Assembly (NCBI GenBank): GCA_003497505.1
Contig: DNNV01000252.1
Coordinates: forward strand, 1 to 5,972
Length of the DNA: 5,972 nt
Direction: 5' to 3'
Origin: Clostridiales bacterium
GTDB taxonomy: Bacteria; Bacillota; Clostridia; Tissierellales; Sedimentibacteraceae
The notes below the pieces were generated by a model that saw nothing but the letters and a program-made list of their open reading frames with translations, was not told the origin of the DNA and ran no database searches. The position numbers and the translations under genes are program-made. Numbering within the stretch: the first letter of the stretch is position 1; each line of letters opens with the position of its first letter. Positions 1 through 5,579 of this stretch are shown here, piece by piece.

Positions 1-125
1 AAAAAAACAATGTTGAGCCTATAGCCTAAGACTTTTGATATTCCATAAGCTGCACTGCTTATGACCGCTAATGAAGCTGCTAATTTTTTTATGTAATTCA
101 GTATATCTCCAAATAAATTCTTCAA
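1..125 (-). CDS. Partial CDS, N-terminal 41 codons of an unidentified protein (TTG start)
   Basis: An open frame starts at TTG (125-123) and runs off the left edge with no stop. It is preceded by a G-rich ribosome-binding site, AGGGGGG on the minus strand (136-130), with 4 bases between the last G and the start; no ATG occurs in these 41 codons. The peptide begins MKNLFGDILNYIKKLAAS and continues with a weakly hydrophobic, Ala/Ser/Ile-rich stretch (about residues 19-36). This could be an amphipathic helix or a poor membrane segment. I do not recognise the family from so short a piece. The gene lies downstream of the hemolysin III gene on the same strand, about 62 bp away, and may share its transcript. 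The evidence is the open frame plus a good ribosome-binding site; a chance open frame of 125 bp cannot be excluded. Confidence 0.5.
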   Translation of the reverse strand, partial: MKNLFGDILNYIKKLAASLAVISSAAYGISKVLGYRLNIVF

Positions 126-140
126 AATTCCCCCCTGAAA

Positions 141-164
141 TTGAATTTTATTTTAAAAATTCAA
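141..164 (-). terminator. A/T-rich hairpin after the hemolysin III gene
   Basis: A perfect 9-bp inverted repeat (TTGAATTTT at 141-149 with AAAATTCAA at 156-164, loop of 6) lies between the hemolysin III stop codon and the next minus-strand start. The stem has only two G/C pairs and is followed on the minus strand by just three T residues, so it would at best be a weak or leaky terminator. It could equally be part of the leader of the downstream gene. Confidence 0.3.
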
Positions 165-187
165 CTTTAAATATTAAATACTTTTCT

Positions 188-838
188 TTAAATTCCTATG
201 TAAAAATACATCATAACATAGTGGCACAATGAGCCTGCAAGTACAAATATGTGGAAAAGCTCGTGAAATCCAAAGTATTTCTTGCTTATATTCGGTCTTT
301 TCAATCCATAAATAACTCCGCCTATGGTATAGAATATTCCTCCTGCCATAAGCCAGAACATTCCGGCTGAATGCATGCTGTTAACAAGCGGTGACAAAAC
401 CGATACTGCCATCCATCCCATAGATATGTACAAAACAGAGCTAACCCAGTTTGGTGCCGTGATCCAGCACAGCTTGATAACTACTCCTATCAATGTTATT
501 GACCATACAATTGCAAGAAGCCTATTGCCGATGCTGTTGCTCAAAACAAGCAGACAAACAGGTGTATAGCTTCCTGCCACAAAAACAAATATCATGATGT
601 GGTCGAGCTTCCGCATTATAAGCTTCGCCCTTTGCTTTGATTTGTCAATAAAATGATAAATCGTGCTTGTGGAATACAATAAAACCATGCTTATTCCAAA
701 AATGAGGAAAGCAGCAATTGTCACAGCGCTGTTGGAATTTCTTGAATTGTATATAAGCAGAACTGTTCCGATAATCCCGAATACGGCACCACCCAAATGC
801 GTCAGTGCGCTTGTTAATTCTTTTTTATCTGTAGTCAT
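188..838 (-). CDS. trhA: Hemolysin III / TrhA-family (PAQR) seven-helix membrane protein
   Basis: This 216-residue protein has the usual length and pattern of the bacterial hemolysin III family, a branch of the PAQR superfamily (relatives of the adiponectin receptors). Members are seven-helix inner-membrane proteins implicated in membrane-lipid/fluidity homeostasis; the haemolysin name is historical. Family motifs in order are LTSALTHLGG with His14, YSTSTIYH with Ser58 and His62, LDHIMIFVFVAGSYTP at 78-93 with Asp79, and the C-terminal FGFHELFH with His192 and His196, plus His206. His62, Asp79, His192 and His196 correspond to the predicted metal/catalytic set of the superfamily. The start chosen is ATG at 838-836, directly after a strong GGGGGAGG. 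An in-frame ATG at 874 would add 12 residues, but it lies inside the upstream terminator hairpin. The gene lies 65 bp downstream of the DUF1292 gene on the same strand. The family call is firm; the physiological role is inferred from the family. Confidence 0.93.
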   Translation of the reverse strand: MTTDKKELTSALTHLGGAVFGIIGTVLLIYNSRNSNSAVTIAAFLIFGISMVLLYSTSTIYHFIDKSKQRAKLIMRKLDHIMIFVFVAGSYTPVCLLVLSNSIGNRLLAIVWSITLIGVVIKLCWITAPNWVSSVLYISMGWMAVSVLSPLVNSMHSAGMFWLMAGGIFYTIGGVIYGLKRPNISKKYFGFHELFHIFVLAGSLCHYVMMYFYIGI

Positions 839-860
839 AAAATACCTCCCCCGTATTTTA
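838..860 (-). promoter_or_regulatory. Hairpin presenting the trhA ribosome-binding site in its loop
   Basis: On the minus strand an 8-bp perfect inverted repeat (TAAAATAC / GTATTTTA) encloses the loop GGGGGAG, which is most of the ribosome-binding site. The A of the start codon is the last base of the 3' stem arm. The stem is A/T-rich, so it would be marginally stable and temperature-sensitive. Regulation is inference; the geometry is read directly. Confidence 0.35.
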
Positions 861-883
861 GAAAAGACAGCCATTGGCTGTCT
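861..883 (-). terminator. Rho-independent terminator-like hairpin after the DUF1292 gene
   Basis: A perfect 8-bp stem, AGACAGCC / GGCTGTCT (865-872 with 876-883) with a 3-base loop, is followed on the minus strand by TTT then C. It lies just downstream of the DUF1292 stop codon and upstream of trhA. The stem is good but the T-tract is short and interrupted, so readthrough into trhA is likely. No convincing separate promoter for trhA is visible in the 65-bp gap. Confidence 0.6.
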
Positions 884-903
884 CTCATTTTACTTGTTAT
901 TTA

Positions 904-1299
904 TTATTCTTCGTCTTCGTCTTCTTCGTCTTCTTCATCAAATAATTCGTCAATTTCCGCATCATCAAGGATTTCATCGAAAGCCTTTGTCACTGCTTCG
1001 TATTCATCATCTGATTCAATGCTTAACAGTTCAAATGTACCGTCTTCATACTCTTCGAAGCCATAGAGATATACCTCTCCGTCTTCCTGGTTTTCCAATG
1101 GCAACAATGCTATGTAGTCTTTATCTTCAACAGGGAAAATTGCAATGATTGCACATTCAACTTCACTGCCGTCCTCAAGTGTAATGGTCATTATTTCTTC
1201 TTCATGCTCGTGGTCATGGTCGCATCCGCAGCCACATCCGCAATCGTCGTCGCTCTCTCCGCCGCAGCAGCAATCAAGTTTTTCTTTATCTTCACTCAT
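904..1299 (-). CDS. DUF1292-family acidic protein with Cys/His-rich N-terminus
   Basis: The 131-residue protein is made of three parts. Residues 1-34 are dominated by Cys, His and acidic residues: Cys10-12, then alternating Cys20, 22, 24, 26 and His28, 30, 32. Residues 36-105 (ITLEDGSEVECAIIAIFPV..., DYIALLPLE, EVYLYGFEE) match the DUF1292 core of Firmicutes: an 'edG.e..c.vi..f..ed..YialLpl' strand pattern with unknown biochemical function. Residues 106-131 form an almost purely acidic tail (EEDEEDEDEE). The N-terminal segment looks able to bind soft or transition metals, but this is inference. The start is ATG at 1299 with AAGGA at 1314-1310 on the minus strand; Met37 would give only the core, without the Cys-rich part. 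Tandem TAA stops (904-906 and 901-903) end the frame. A candidate promoter lies about 80-110 bp upstream, and trhA follows downstream. Confidence 0.85.
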   Translation of the reverse strand: MSEDKEKLDCCCGGESDDDCGCGCGCDHDHEHEEEIMTITLEDGSEVECAIIAIFPVEDKDYIALLPLENQEDGEVYLYGFEEYEDGTFELLSIESDDEYEAVTKAFDEILDDAEIDELFDEEDEEDEDEE

Positions 1300-1378
1300 A
1301 TTATTTACATCCTTATATATTATTTATCCATCATTATATTTTTATATTTTAATAGACAATTAAACTTTAACAGAATAC

Positions 1379-1408
1379 ATTATAAATTGCAAGACGTAAT
1401 TTTTACAA
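1379..1408 (-). promoter_or_regulatory. Candidate sigma-A-type promoter for the DUF1292 gene
   Basis: On the minus strand TTGTAA (1408-1403) and a perfect TATAAT (1384-1379) are separated by 18 bp. This would give a transcript start near 1372 and a leader of about 70 bases before the DUF1292 start. A second TATAAT on the same strand (1338-1333) lacks a good -35. The surrounding DNA is so A/T-rich that chance matches are expected. Confidence 0.45.
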
Positions 1409-1427
1409 TTATTAAAATTTTAAGTCT
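1401..1427 (-). repeat. 27-bp A/T-rich inverted repeat, left copy
   Basis: Read on the minus strand from 1427 down to 1401, this sequence begins AGACTTAAAATTTTAA and matches the plus strand at 5693-5719 in 26 of 27 positions; the first 21 are identical and the single mismatch is G versus A. Flanking bases diverge. The copy contains a 12-bp palindrome and overlaps the -35 of the candidate DUF1292 promoter. It may be meaningful because it brackets the operon with its partner, but low complexity makes coincidence possible. Confidence 0.5.
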
Positions 1428-1431
1428 GTCT

Positions 1432-1440
1432 TGTTACAAT
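1432..1440 (+). promoter_or_regulatory. Candidate extended -10 promoter toward the dipeptidase operon
   Basis: TG-T-TACAAT is an extended -10 element, with a weak -35 match TTAAAA (1412-1417) at 17-bp spacing. Transcription would start near 1447 and run through the structured island at 1507-1585, which would then act as a leader of the operon or as a separate short RNA. The evidence is sequence match only, in A/T-rich DNA. Confidence 0.25.
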
Positions 1441-1506
1441 TACTGCCATGAATATTTGTCATTCTACTTCTATATAACATGGACTACAAATTATTATTGG
1501 TCATGT

Positions 1507-1585
1507 AGGAAATTAACTGCTATTCTCGCGCACTTGGACCTGTTTCCCTCAATAACCTAAGAAATTTCCTGCTTTTTATATTTTT
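1507..1585 (+). terminator. Structured G/C-richer island ending in a hairpin and T-tracts (possible attenuator or short-RNA terminator)
   Basis: AGGAAATT (1507-1514) is the exact reverse complement of AATTTCCT (1563-1570), which is followed by GC and TTTTTATATTTTT, a terminator-like order on the plus strand. The 48-base interior is notably richer in G/C than its surroundings and can form an internal helix CTTGG (1533-1537) with CC(T)AAG (1556-1561). GGAAA (1508-1512) could alternatively pair with TTTCC (1543-1547), so two exclusive folds are possible. I could not match it to a known riboswitch or T-box; in particular no T-box GGTGG-type motif is present. The main stem is A/T-rich with a long loop, so terminator strength is doubtful. 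Confidence 0.35.
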
Positions 1586-1680
1586 CCTTTCATTTCTTAA
1601 CATTTAATAGCTTTTGGATAGAAATAGATGTTATAGGGAATAATTATTGTTGTTTAAATAAAAAATCAAAGGATATTGTT

Positions 1681-1710
1681 ATGAGAAATTTTGTAAAATT
1701 ATTGAGGTGA
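1681..1710 (+). CDS. Possible nine-residue leader peptide upstream of pepD
   Basis: ATG at 1681 opens a nine-codon frame encoding MRNFVKLLR and ending in TGA at 1708-1710. It has its own well-placed ribosome-binding site, AAAGGA (1668-1673), seven bases before the ATG. Its last codons overlap the dipeptidase ribosome-binding site (GAGG at 1704-1707), and its stop is four bases before the dipeptidase ATG, so ribosomes finishing here could reinitiate on pepD. It is in a different frame from pepD. No runs of one regulatory codon are present, so classical amino-acid attenuation is not indicated. It may be fortuitous. Confidence 0.35.
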   Translation: MRNFVKLLR

Positions 1711-1714
1711 AAAT

Positions 1715-3148
1715 ATGGATTTAAAAAATATAAAACCTGAAAAAGTATTTCATTGGTTTCATGAGCTAAATCAAATTCCAAGGTGTTCCGGTGATGAAAA
1801 AAGAGCAAGTAATTTTCTTGTGAATTTTGGAAGAGAAAGAAATTTAGAAGTTTATCAGGATGATGCTTTTAATATTATCTTAAAAAAACCCGCGACAAAG
1901 GGATACGAAAAAGCTGATACAGTGATTATCCAAGGACATATGGATATGGTTTGTATAAAAGGTAAGGACAGCAATCATGATTTTACAAAAGATCCTATCG
2001 AAATGATAGCAGAAGGGGATATCATGAGGGCAAACAATACTACCTTAGGCGGCGATAATGGTATAGCAGTTGCGTATGGTCTTGCGATATTGGATTCCGA
2101 AGACATAAAACATCCTTCGCTTGAAGTTTTGGTTACTACCAGTGAGGAAACCGGTATGGACGGTGTACATGCATTGTCAAGCGAACATCTATCCGGTAGG
2201 ATTCTATTTAATATAGATTCCGAAGAAGAGGGAATATTTTTGGTAAGCTGTGCAGGCGGGGCAAATATAACAACTATATTTAATATTGAAAAACAAGAAA
2301 AAAGAGGAACCGGGCTGGAAATAAAGATTTCCGGACTAAAAGGCGGTCACTCAGGCATGGAAATAGTTAAGCAAAGAGCAAACGCCATTAAGCTCCTTGG
2401 GAGAATATTATCAGAGTGCAATGGCAAATTTAATATAAGGTTGTCTAAAATCCAAGGTGGTACAAAACATAATGCCATACCAAGTGAAGCAAAGGCAATT
2501 ATTTTAGTTGATGACTCAGAAAAGGTAAAAGAAGTCATTAGTAAACTGATTATTAATTTAAAAGAGGAGTATCGTGTAGAAGATGGCGGGCTTAATATAG
2601 AATTTGACGAAATAAAGGTAAAAGATGTCTATTCAAAAAAATTTAATGATGATTTGATAGATTTCATTATGATGGTACCCGATGGTGTTTATTATATGTC
2701 TAAAGACATCGAGGGTTTAGTCCAAGCAAGTTTAAATAATGCTATCATTGAGGAGAAAAATAATAATATCGTGATAACAACATCTGTGCGATCAGCTTCC
2801 AGCAGTTCTTTAAGGGAAGTATTAAATGTTCTTGAGGTAATTGCAAGAAGGACAAATGCGAAAACAGAAGAAAATGGCTCATATCCCGCATGGCAATTTG
2901 ATCAGAATTCAAAAATCCGTGAAAGAGCAGTAAAGGTATATGAGGATCTATTCGGTAAAAAGGCAGTGTTCAGTGCTATACATGCAGGACTTGAATGTGG
3001 ACTTTTAAAAGAAATTTTGCCTGATACCGACATGATAAGCTTTGGTCCGAATTTATATGATGTACATACTGAAAAGGAACACTTAAGTATTGAATCTGTG
3101 GAGAGAGTTTGGAACTTCCTTATCAAATTACTTGAAGATTTAAAATAG
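1715..3148 (+). CDS. pepD: Aminoacyl-histidine dipeptidase (PepD-like, peptidase family M20C)
   Basis: This 477-residue cytoplasmic di-zinc metallopeptidase is predicted to cleave dipeptides such as Xaa-His and other small unblocked peptides; family members are about 480-490 residues. The N-terminus (VFHWFHELNQIPRCSGDE, 11-28) is typical of PepD. Expected metal and catalytic residues are all visible: His75 and Asp77 in QGHMDMVC, bridging Asp114 in TTLGGDNG, general base Glu144 and ligand Glu145 in TTSEETG, Asp168 in FNIDSEEEG, and the final His ligand, His451, in FGPNLYDVHTEKEHL. The GLKGGHSG segment (207-214) belongs to the inserted lid/dimerisation domain. The start at 1715 is secure: GAGGTGA lies 7 bases upstream and an in-frame stop lies at 1703-1705. 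It is the first full-length gene of a plus-strand operon with a peptide transporter 21 bp downstream, suggesting hydrolysis of imported peptides. Exact substrate range cannot be read from sequence. Confidence 0.93.
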   Translation: MDLKNIKPEKVFHWFHELNQIPRCSGDEKRASNFLVNFGRERNLEVYQDDAFNIILKKPATKGYEKADTVIIQGHMDMVCIKGKDSNHDFTKDPIEMIAEGDIMRANNTTLGGDNGIAVAYGLAILDSEDIKHPSLEVLVTTSEETGMDGVHALSSEHLSGRILFNIDSEEEGIFLVSCAGGANITTIFNIEKQEKRGTGLEIKISGLKGGHSGMEIVKQRANAIKLLGRILSECNGKFNIRLSKIQGGTKHNAIPSEAKAIILVDDSEKVKEVISKLIINLKEEYRVEDGGLNIEFDEIKVKDVYSKKFNDDLIDFIMMVPDGVYYMSKDIEGLVQASLNNAIIEEKNNNIVITTSVRSASSSSLREVLNVLEVIARRTNAKTEENGSYPAWQFDQNSKIRERAVKVYEDLFGKKAVFSAIHAGLECGLLKEILPDTDMISFGPNLYDVHTEKEHLSIESVERVWNFLIKLLEDLK

Positions 3149-3169
3149 CTACTATAGGAGAATTTTTAC

Positions 3170-5095
3170 ATGACAAATGATTCAAAAAGATTATCTAAAC
3201 AAGCTTATGGCGGTATAAAGGGAGAGGATTATATTCCTTTTATTCCAACGACTGAGGTTATGCCTGAAGCGACGGGGTATTCAATAATTATGGGCATAAT
3301 ATTTGCTGTTGTGTTTGCCGCAGCAAATACATATTTGGGACTAAAGGTGGGGCTTACGATTTCGGCAGGCATACCAGGGGCAATTCTTGCAACGGGACTG
3401 TTAAAATCAATATTTAGGAGAAACAGTATATTAGAGGCGAACTATGTGGCATCACTTGCAGCAGTGGGAGAATCCATTGCCGGAGGTATTATATTTGTTT
3501 TACCGGCTATTATACTAATTGGTTATAATCTTTCGCTCATTACCGTTGCATTAGTAACAGTTATAGGCGGAATTATGGGGGTTTATTTTATAACCCCGGT
3601 TCGAAAATATTTGATAGTGCAAGAACATGGAAATTTAATATATCCGGAATCCATGGCTCAAGCCGAGGTTTTAGTAAATTCAAATCAAGGCGGTCAAGGA
3701 TTCAAATCTGTTTTAAAAGGACTTGGAGTTGGACTTGGTTATAAAGTGTTGTCCGGAGGATTAGGTTTGTGGAGTGAAACTGCTACATATACAATCGTTG
3801 CTTATCAGGGAACGATGATAGGTATAGATACCTTAGCATCTTTGTTGGGTGTTGGGTTTATAGTTGGAACGAGCACTTCAATATTAATGTTTGCGGGTTC
3901 TGTTGTAGCATGGCTTGGATTTATTCCGTTGATTAAATTTTTTGGCACTTTTGCACCTGAACCTATCTTCCCGTCCACAATCCTGATTTCTGAAATGACT
4001 GCAACTCAAATTTGGTCTAACTATATAAAATATATCGGAGCAGGGGCAGTAGCTATGGGAGGGTTCATATCTTTGGCAAGATCGCTTCCTACCATCATAT
4101 CATCCTTTAAGGAGGCGATGAGCGGTTTTGGCAAGGGTGGCACAGCTAAAGATAGGATAAACGAAGAGGCACCGGTTATATGGGTTTTGGCGGCAGCTAT
4201 ATTTGGATTTTTGCTTACTTGGTTTGTTCCTTCGATAAAAGCAGGTCCGGTTGGAGCAATACTTGTGGTATTTTTCTCTTTCTTCTTTGCAGTAGTATCA
4301 GCAAGAATGGTTGGAGTAATTGGCGCAAGCAACAATCCGGTTTCCGGTATGACTATTGCGACACTTCTTGTTATTGCTTCCGTGTATAAAGCTATGGGAG
4401 CAGCAGGAACAGAAGGTATGAGAGTTGTGCTTTTAGCGGCGGGCACTGTTTGTGTTGCTATAGCAGTTGGCGGAGGTGTGGCTCAATCATTAAAAGCAAC
4501 ATATATTATCGGAGGCAGTCCTAAAAACATTCAACATGGTATGTTTATATCATTGGCTATTGCATCTTTTATGGCAGGAGCCACTGTACTCCTTTTGCAT
4601 AGTGCTTACGGTATAGGTTCGGAACAAGTCACAGCACCGCAGGCAACACTTATGAAGTTGATTGTTGAAGGTATAATGACAGGTAAGCTTCCATGGACTC
4701 TTGTAATTATAGGAGCAGTAATAGCATTGTTTTGCGCTCTTGCAGGACTTCCAATATTGGCGGTCGCTTTGGGAATTTATCTGCCTATTACATTAAATAG
4801 TGCTATATTCTTTGGAGGTCTAATACGTAAATTTGTTGAGCTAAGGTTTAAAGCACATGAAGCAAATAGAGATGATGCAGTAGAAAGGGGCACATTAATT
4901 GCATCAGGTCTTGTGGCAGGAGATGCCATAACAGGTATAATAATTGGAGTTTTTGCTGCGCTTAATATCAGCATTGACGTGTTATCCGGCGTCATAACAA
5001 ACGATGCTTTAAGAAATTTAGTGAGTTTAGTAATATTTGCAGCACTTGCTGCATGGTTATACAGCTATTCTTGCAGAGTTAAAAGGAACAGCTAA
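3170..5095 (+). CDS. OPT-family oligopeptide transporter
   Basis: The 641-residue polytopic membrane protein belongs to the OPT superfamily, in the prokaryotic oligopeptide branch. These are thought to be secondary, cation-coupled importers of small peptides or related compounds. A short cytoplasmic leader (YGGIKGEDYIPF, 13-24) is followed by many hydrophobic segments (roughly 14-16) from residue 36 to 632. Family-typical blocks are NTYLGLKVGLTISAGIPG (53-70), ANYVASLAAVGESIAGG (90-106), YPESMAQAEVL (158-168), GASNNPVSGMTIATLL (385-400), GGVAQSLKATYIIGGSPK (435-452), GIYLPITLNSAIFFGG (535-550) and ERGTLIASGLVAGDAITG (572-589). ATG at 3170 follows AGGAG (3156-3160) by 9 bases and lies 21 bp after the pepD stop, implying one transcript. 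Its stop overlaps the next start (TAATG). The family is clear; whether the substrate is a peptide or a peptide-like metallophore is inferred, with peptide favoured by the linked dipeptidase. Confidence 0.92.
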   Translation: MTNDSKRLSKQAYGGIKGEDYIPFIPTTEVMPEATGYSIIMGIIFAVVFAAANTYLGLKVGLTISAGIPGAILATGLLKSIFRRNSILEANYVASLAAVGESIAGGIIFVLPAIILIGYNLSLITVALVTVIGGIMGVYFITPVRKYLIVQEHGNLIYPESMAQAEVLVNSNQGGQGFKSVLKGLGVGLGYKVLSGGLGLWSETATYTIVAYQGTMIGIDTLASLLGVGFIVGTSTSILMFAGSVVAWLGFIPLIKFFGTFAPEPIFPSTILISEMTATQIWSNYIKYIGAGAVAMGGFISLARSLPTIISSFKEAMSGFGKGGTAKDRINEEAPVIWVLAAAIFGFLLTWFVPSIKAGPVGAILVVFFSFFFAVVSARMVGVIGASNNPVSGMTIATLLVIASVYKAMGAAGTEGMRVVLLAAGTVCVAIAVGGGVAQSLKATYIIGGSPKNIQHGMFISLAIASFMAGATVLLLHSAYGIGSEQVTAPQATLMKLIVEGIMTGKLPWTLVIIGAVIALFCALAGLPILAVALGIYLPITLNSAIFFGGLIRKFVELRFKAHEANRDDAVERGTLIASGLVAGDAITGIIIGVFAALNISIDVLSGVITNDALRNLVSLVIFAALAAWLYSYSCRVKRNS

Positions 5096-5499
5096 TGGCA
5101 AATAAAATAAATAAGCATAAGTTTACGGATATTGATAACAGGCATGGCAAAGACGAATACAATTTTGTTCTATATGTCCCTGAGGTAACACATAATGATT
5201 GGCAGATGGTTGATGGAAAGGTATTATTAAATTTCAAAGTTAATAATCCTATAACAAAATTTGTTGGTTTTATGATAAAGAAGAAACCAAACAAAGATAT
5301 GCTATTTGATGATATGTGTACTTCCGCATGGCTTTTGATAGATGGTGAGAGGTCAATTTACGAAATTGCAAGAATTCAAAACCCTAAAACAGGTGACGAA
5401 TTTAAAGAGGATCTAAGACGACTTATAGAGTTTATTAAATATATATCAAAACAGGGTTGGATTAGATACAAGAGAGTAAAAAAATGCGAAGAATTATAA
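5095..5499 (+). CDS. PqqD-like protein (RRE-type winged-helix fold)
   Basis: This small 134-residue protein resembles the PqqD family of clostridia. An N-terminal beta region, WQMVDGKVLLNF (36-47), and a basic stretch IKKKPNK (61-67) lead into the diagnostic winged-helix part: MLFDDMCTSAWLLIDGERSI (69-88), then YEIARI, and a C-terminal DLRRLIEFIKYISKQGWIRY (106-125). The W-LIDG-.-.YEI pattern is typical. PqqD-type domains bind leader peptides of RiPP precursors and hand them to radical SAM or other modifying enzymes. No such enzyme, Cys-rich SPASM domain or precursor is visible here. The start ATG overlaps the transporter stop by one base and has AAAGGA (5082-5087) at 7 bases, so translation is probably coupled. 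The protein has no signal peptide or membrane segment. A role as peptide-binding partner of the transporter or peptidase is a hypothesis only. Confidence 0.75.
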   Translation: MANKINKHKFTDIDNRHGKDEYNFVLYVPEVTHNDWQMVDGKVLLNFKVNNPITKFVGFMIKKKPNKDMLFDDMCTSAWLLIDGERSIYEIARIQNPKTGDEFKEDLRRLIEFIKYISKQGWIRYKRVKKCEEL

Positions 5500-5543
5500 A
5501 AAAGGTCCGTCTCCAATTTTGGGGATGTGCAGTTAAATAATAT

Positions 5544-5575
5544 AAAAAAAGTCAATCGTATGATTGACTTTTTTT
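5544..5575. terminator. Strong bidirectional rho-independent terminator
   Basis: AAAAAAAGTCAATC (5544-5557) pairs perfectly with GATTGACTTTTTTT (5562-5575) around a GTAT loop, giving a 14-bp stem with A7 and T7 on the two sides. It works in either direction: for the plus-strand pepD operon ending 45 bp upstream, and for the minus-strand tRNA-Pro, whose 3' end is only 4 bases away. Confidence 0.92.
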
Positions 5576-5579
5576 CGAA

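Larger units (their letters stand above)
1300..1680. other. Divergent intergenic region, very A/T-rich
   Basis: No convincing protein gene lies here. Reading left to right it holds the leader of the minus-strand DUF1292 gene (1300 to about 1372), a candidate minus-strand promoter, a 12-bp palindrome TTAAAATTTTAA (1412-1423) inside the 27-bp inverted repeat copy, a candidate plus-strand extended -10, an imperfect hairpin ACATG..CATGT (1478-1506), and a G/C-richer structured island with a T-tract (1507-1585). From 1586 to 1680 the sequence is A/T-rich with only weak, ambiguous -35/-10 matches (for example TTGTTT at 1650-1655 and GATATT at 1672-1677), so the dipeptidase operon promoter cannot be placed with confidence. 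Confidence 0.6.

Noticed and set aside
839..874. Longer form of the hemolysin III-family protein starting at ATG 874 (12 extra residues)
   Set aside because: That ATG lies inside a terminator-like hairpin and has no ribosome-binding site, whereas ATG at 838 follows a strong GGGGGAGG and gives the normal family length.
663..1148. Plus-strand frame of 161 codons antisense to trhA and the DUF1292 gene
   Set aside because: It spans two genuine minus-strand genes and the terminator between them, and its translation shows no family features.
1204..1560. Plus-strand open frame of 118 codons across the DUF1292 gene and the intergenic region
   Set aside because: Its first part is antisense to the Cys-rich coding region and the rest is low-complexity Ile/Tyr/Phe-rich translation of A/T-rich DNA, with no credible ribosome-binding site.
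1300..1714. Known riboswitch, T-box or CRISPR array
   Set aside because: I looked for T-box, SAM, purine, c-di-GMP, guanidine and glycine signature motifs on both strands and found none; there are no regularly spaced direct repeats.
4021..4446. Minus-strand open frame of 141 codons inside the OPT gene
   Set aside because: It is antisense to well-conserved OPT coding sequence and resembles no family. The same holds for the smaller antisense frames inside pepD and at 4777-4995.
5510..5525. Small hairpin TCTCCAA/TTGGGGA just after the PqqD-like gene
   Set aside because: It has a short stem with one G-T pair and no T-tract; the strong terminator 19 bp further on explains transcription stop. It has no sign of independent function.
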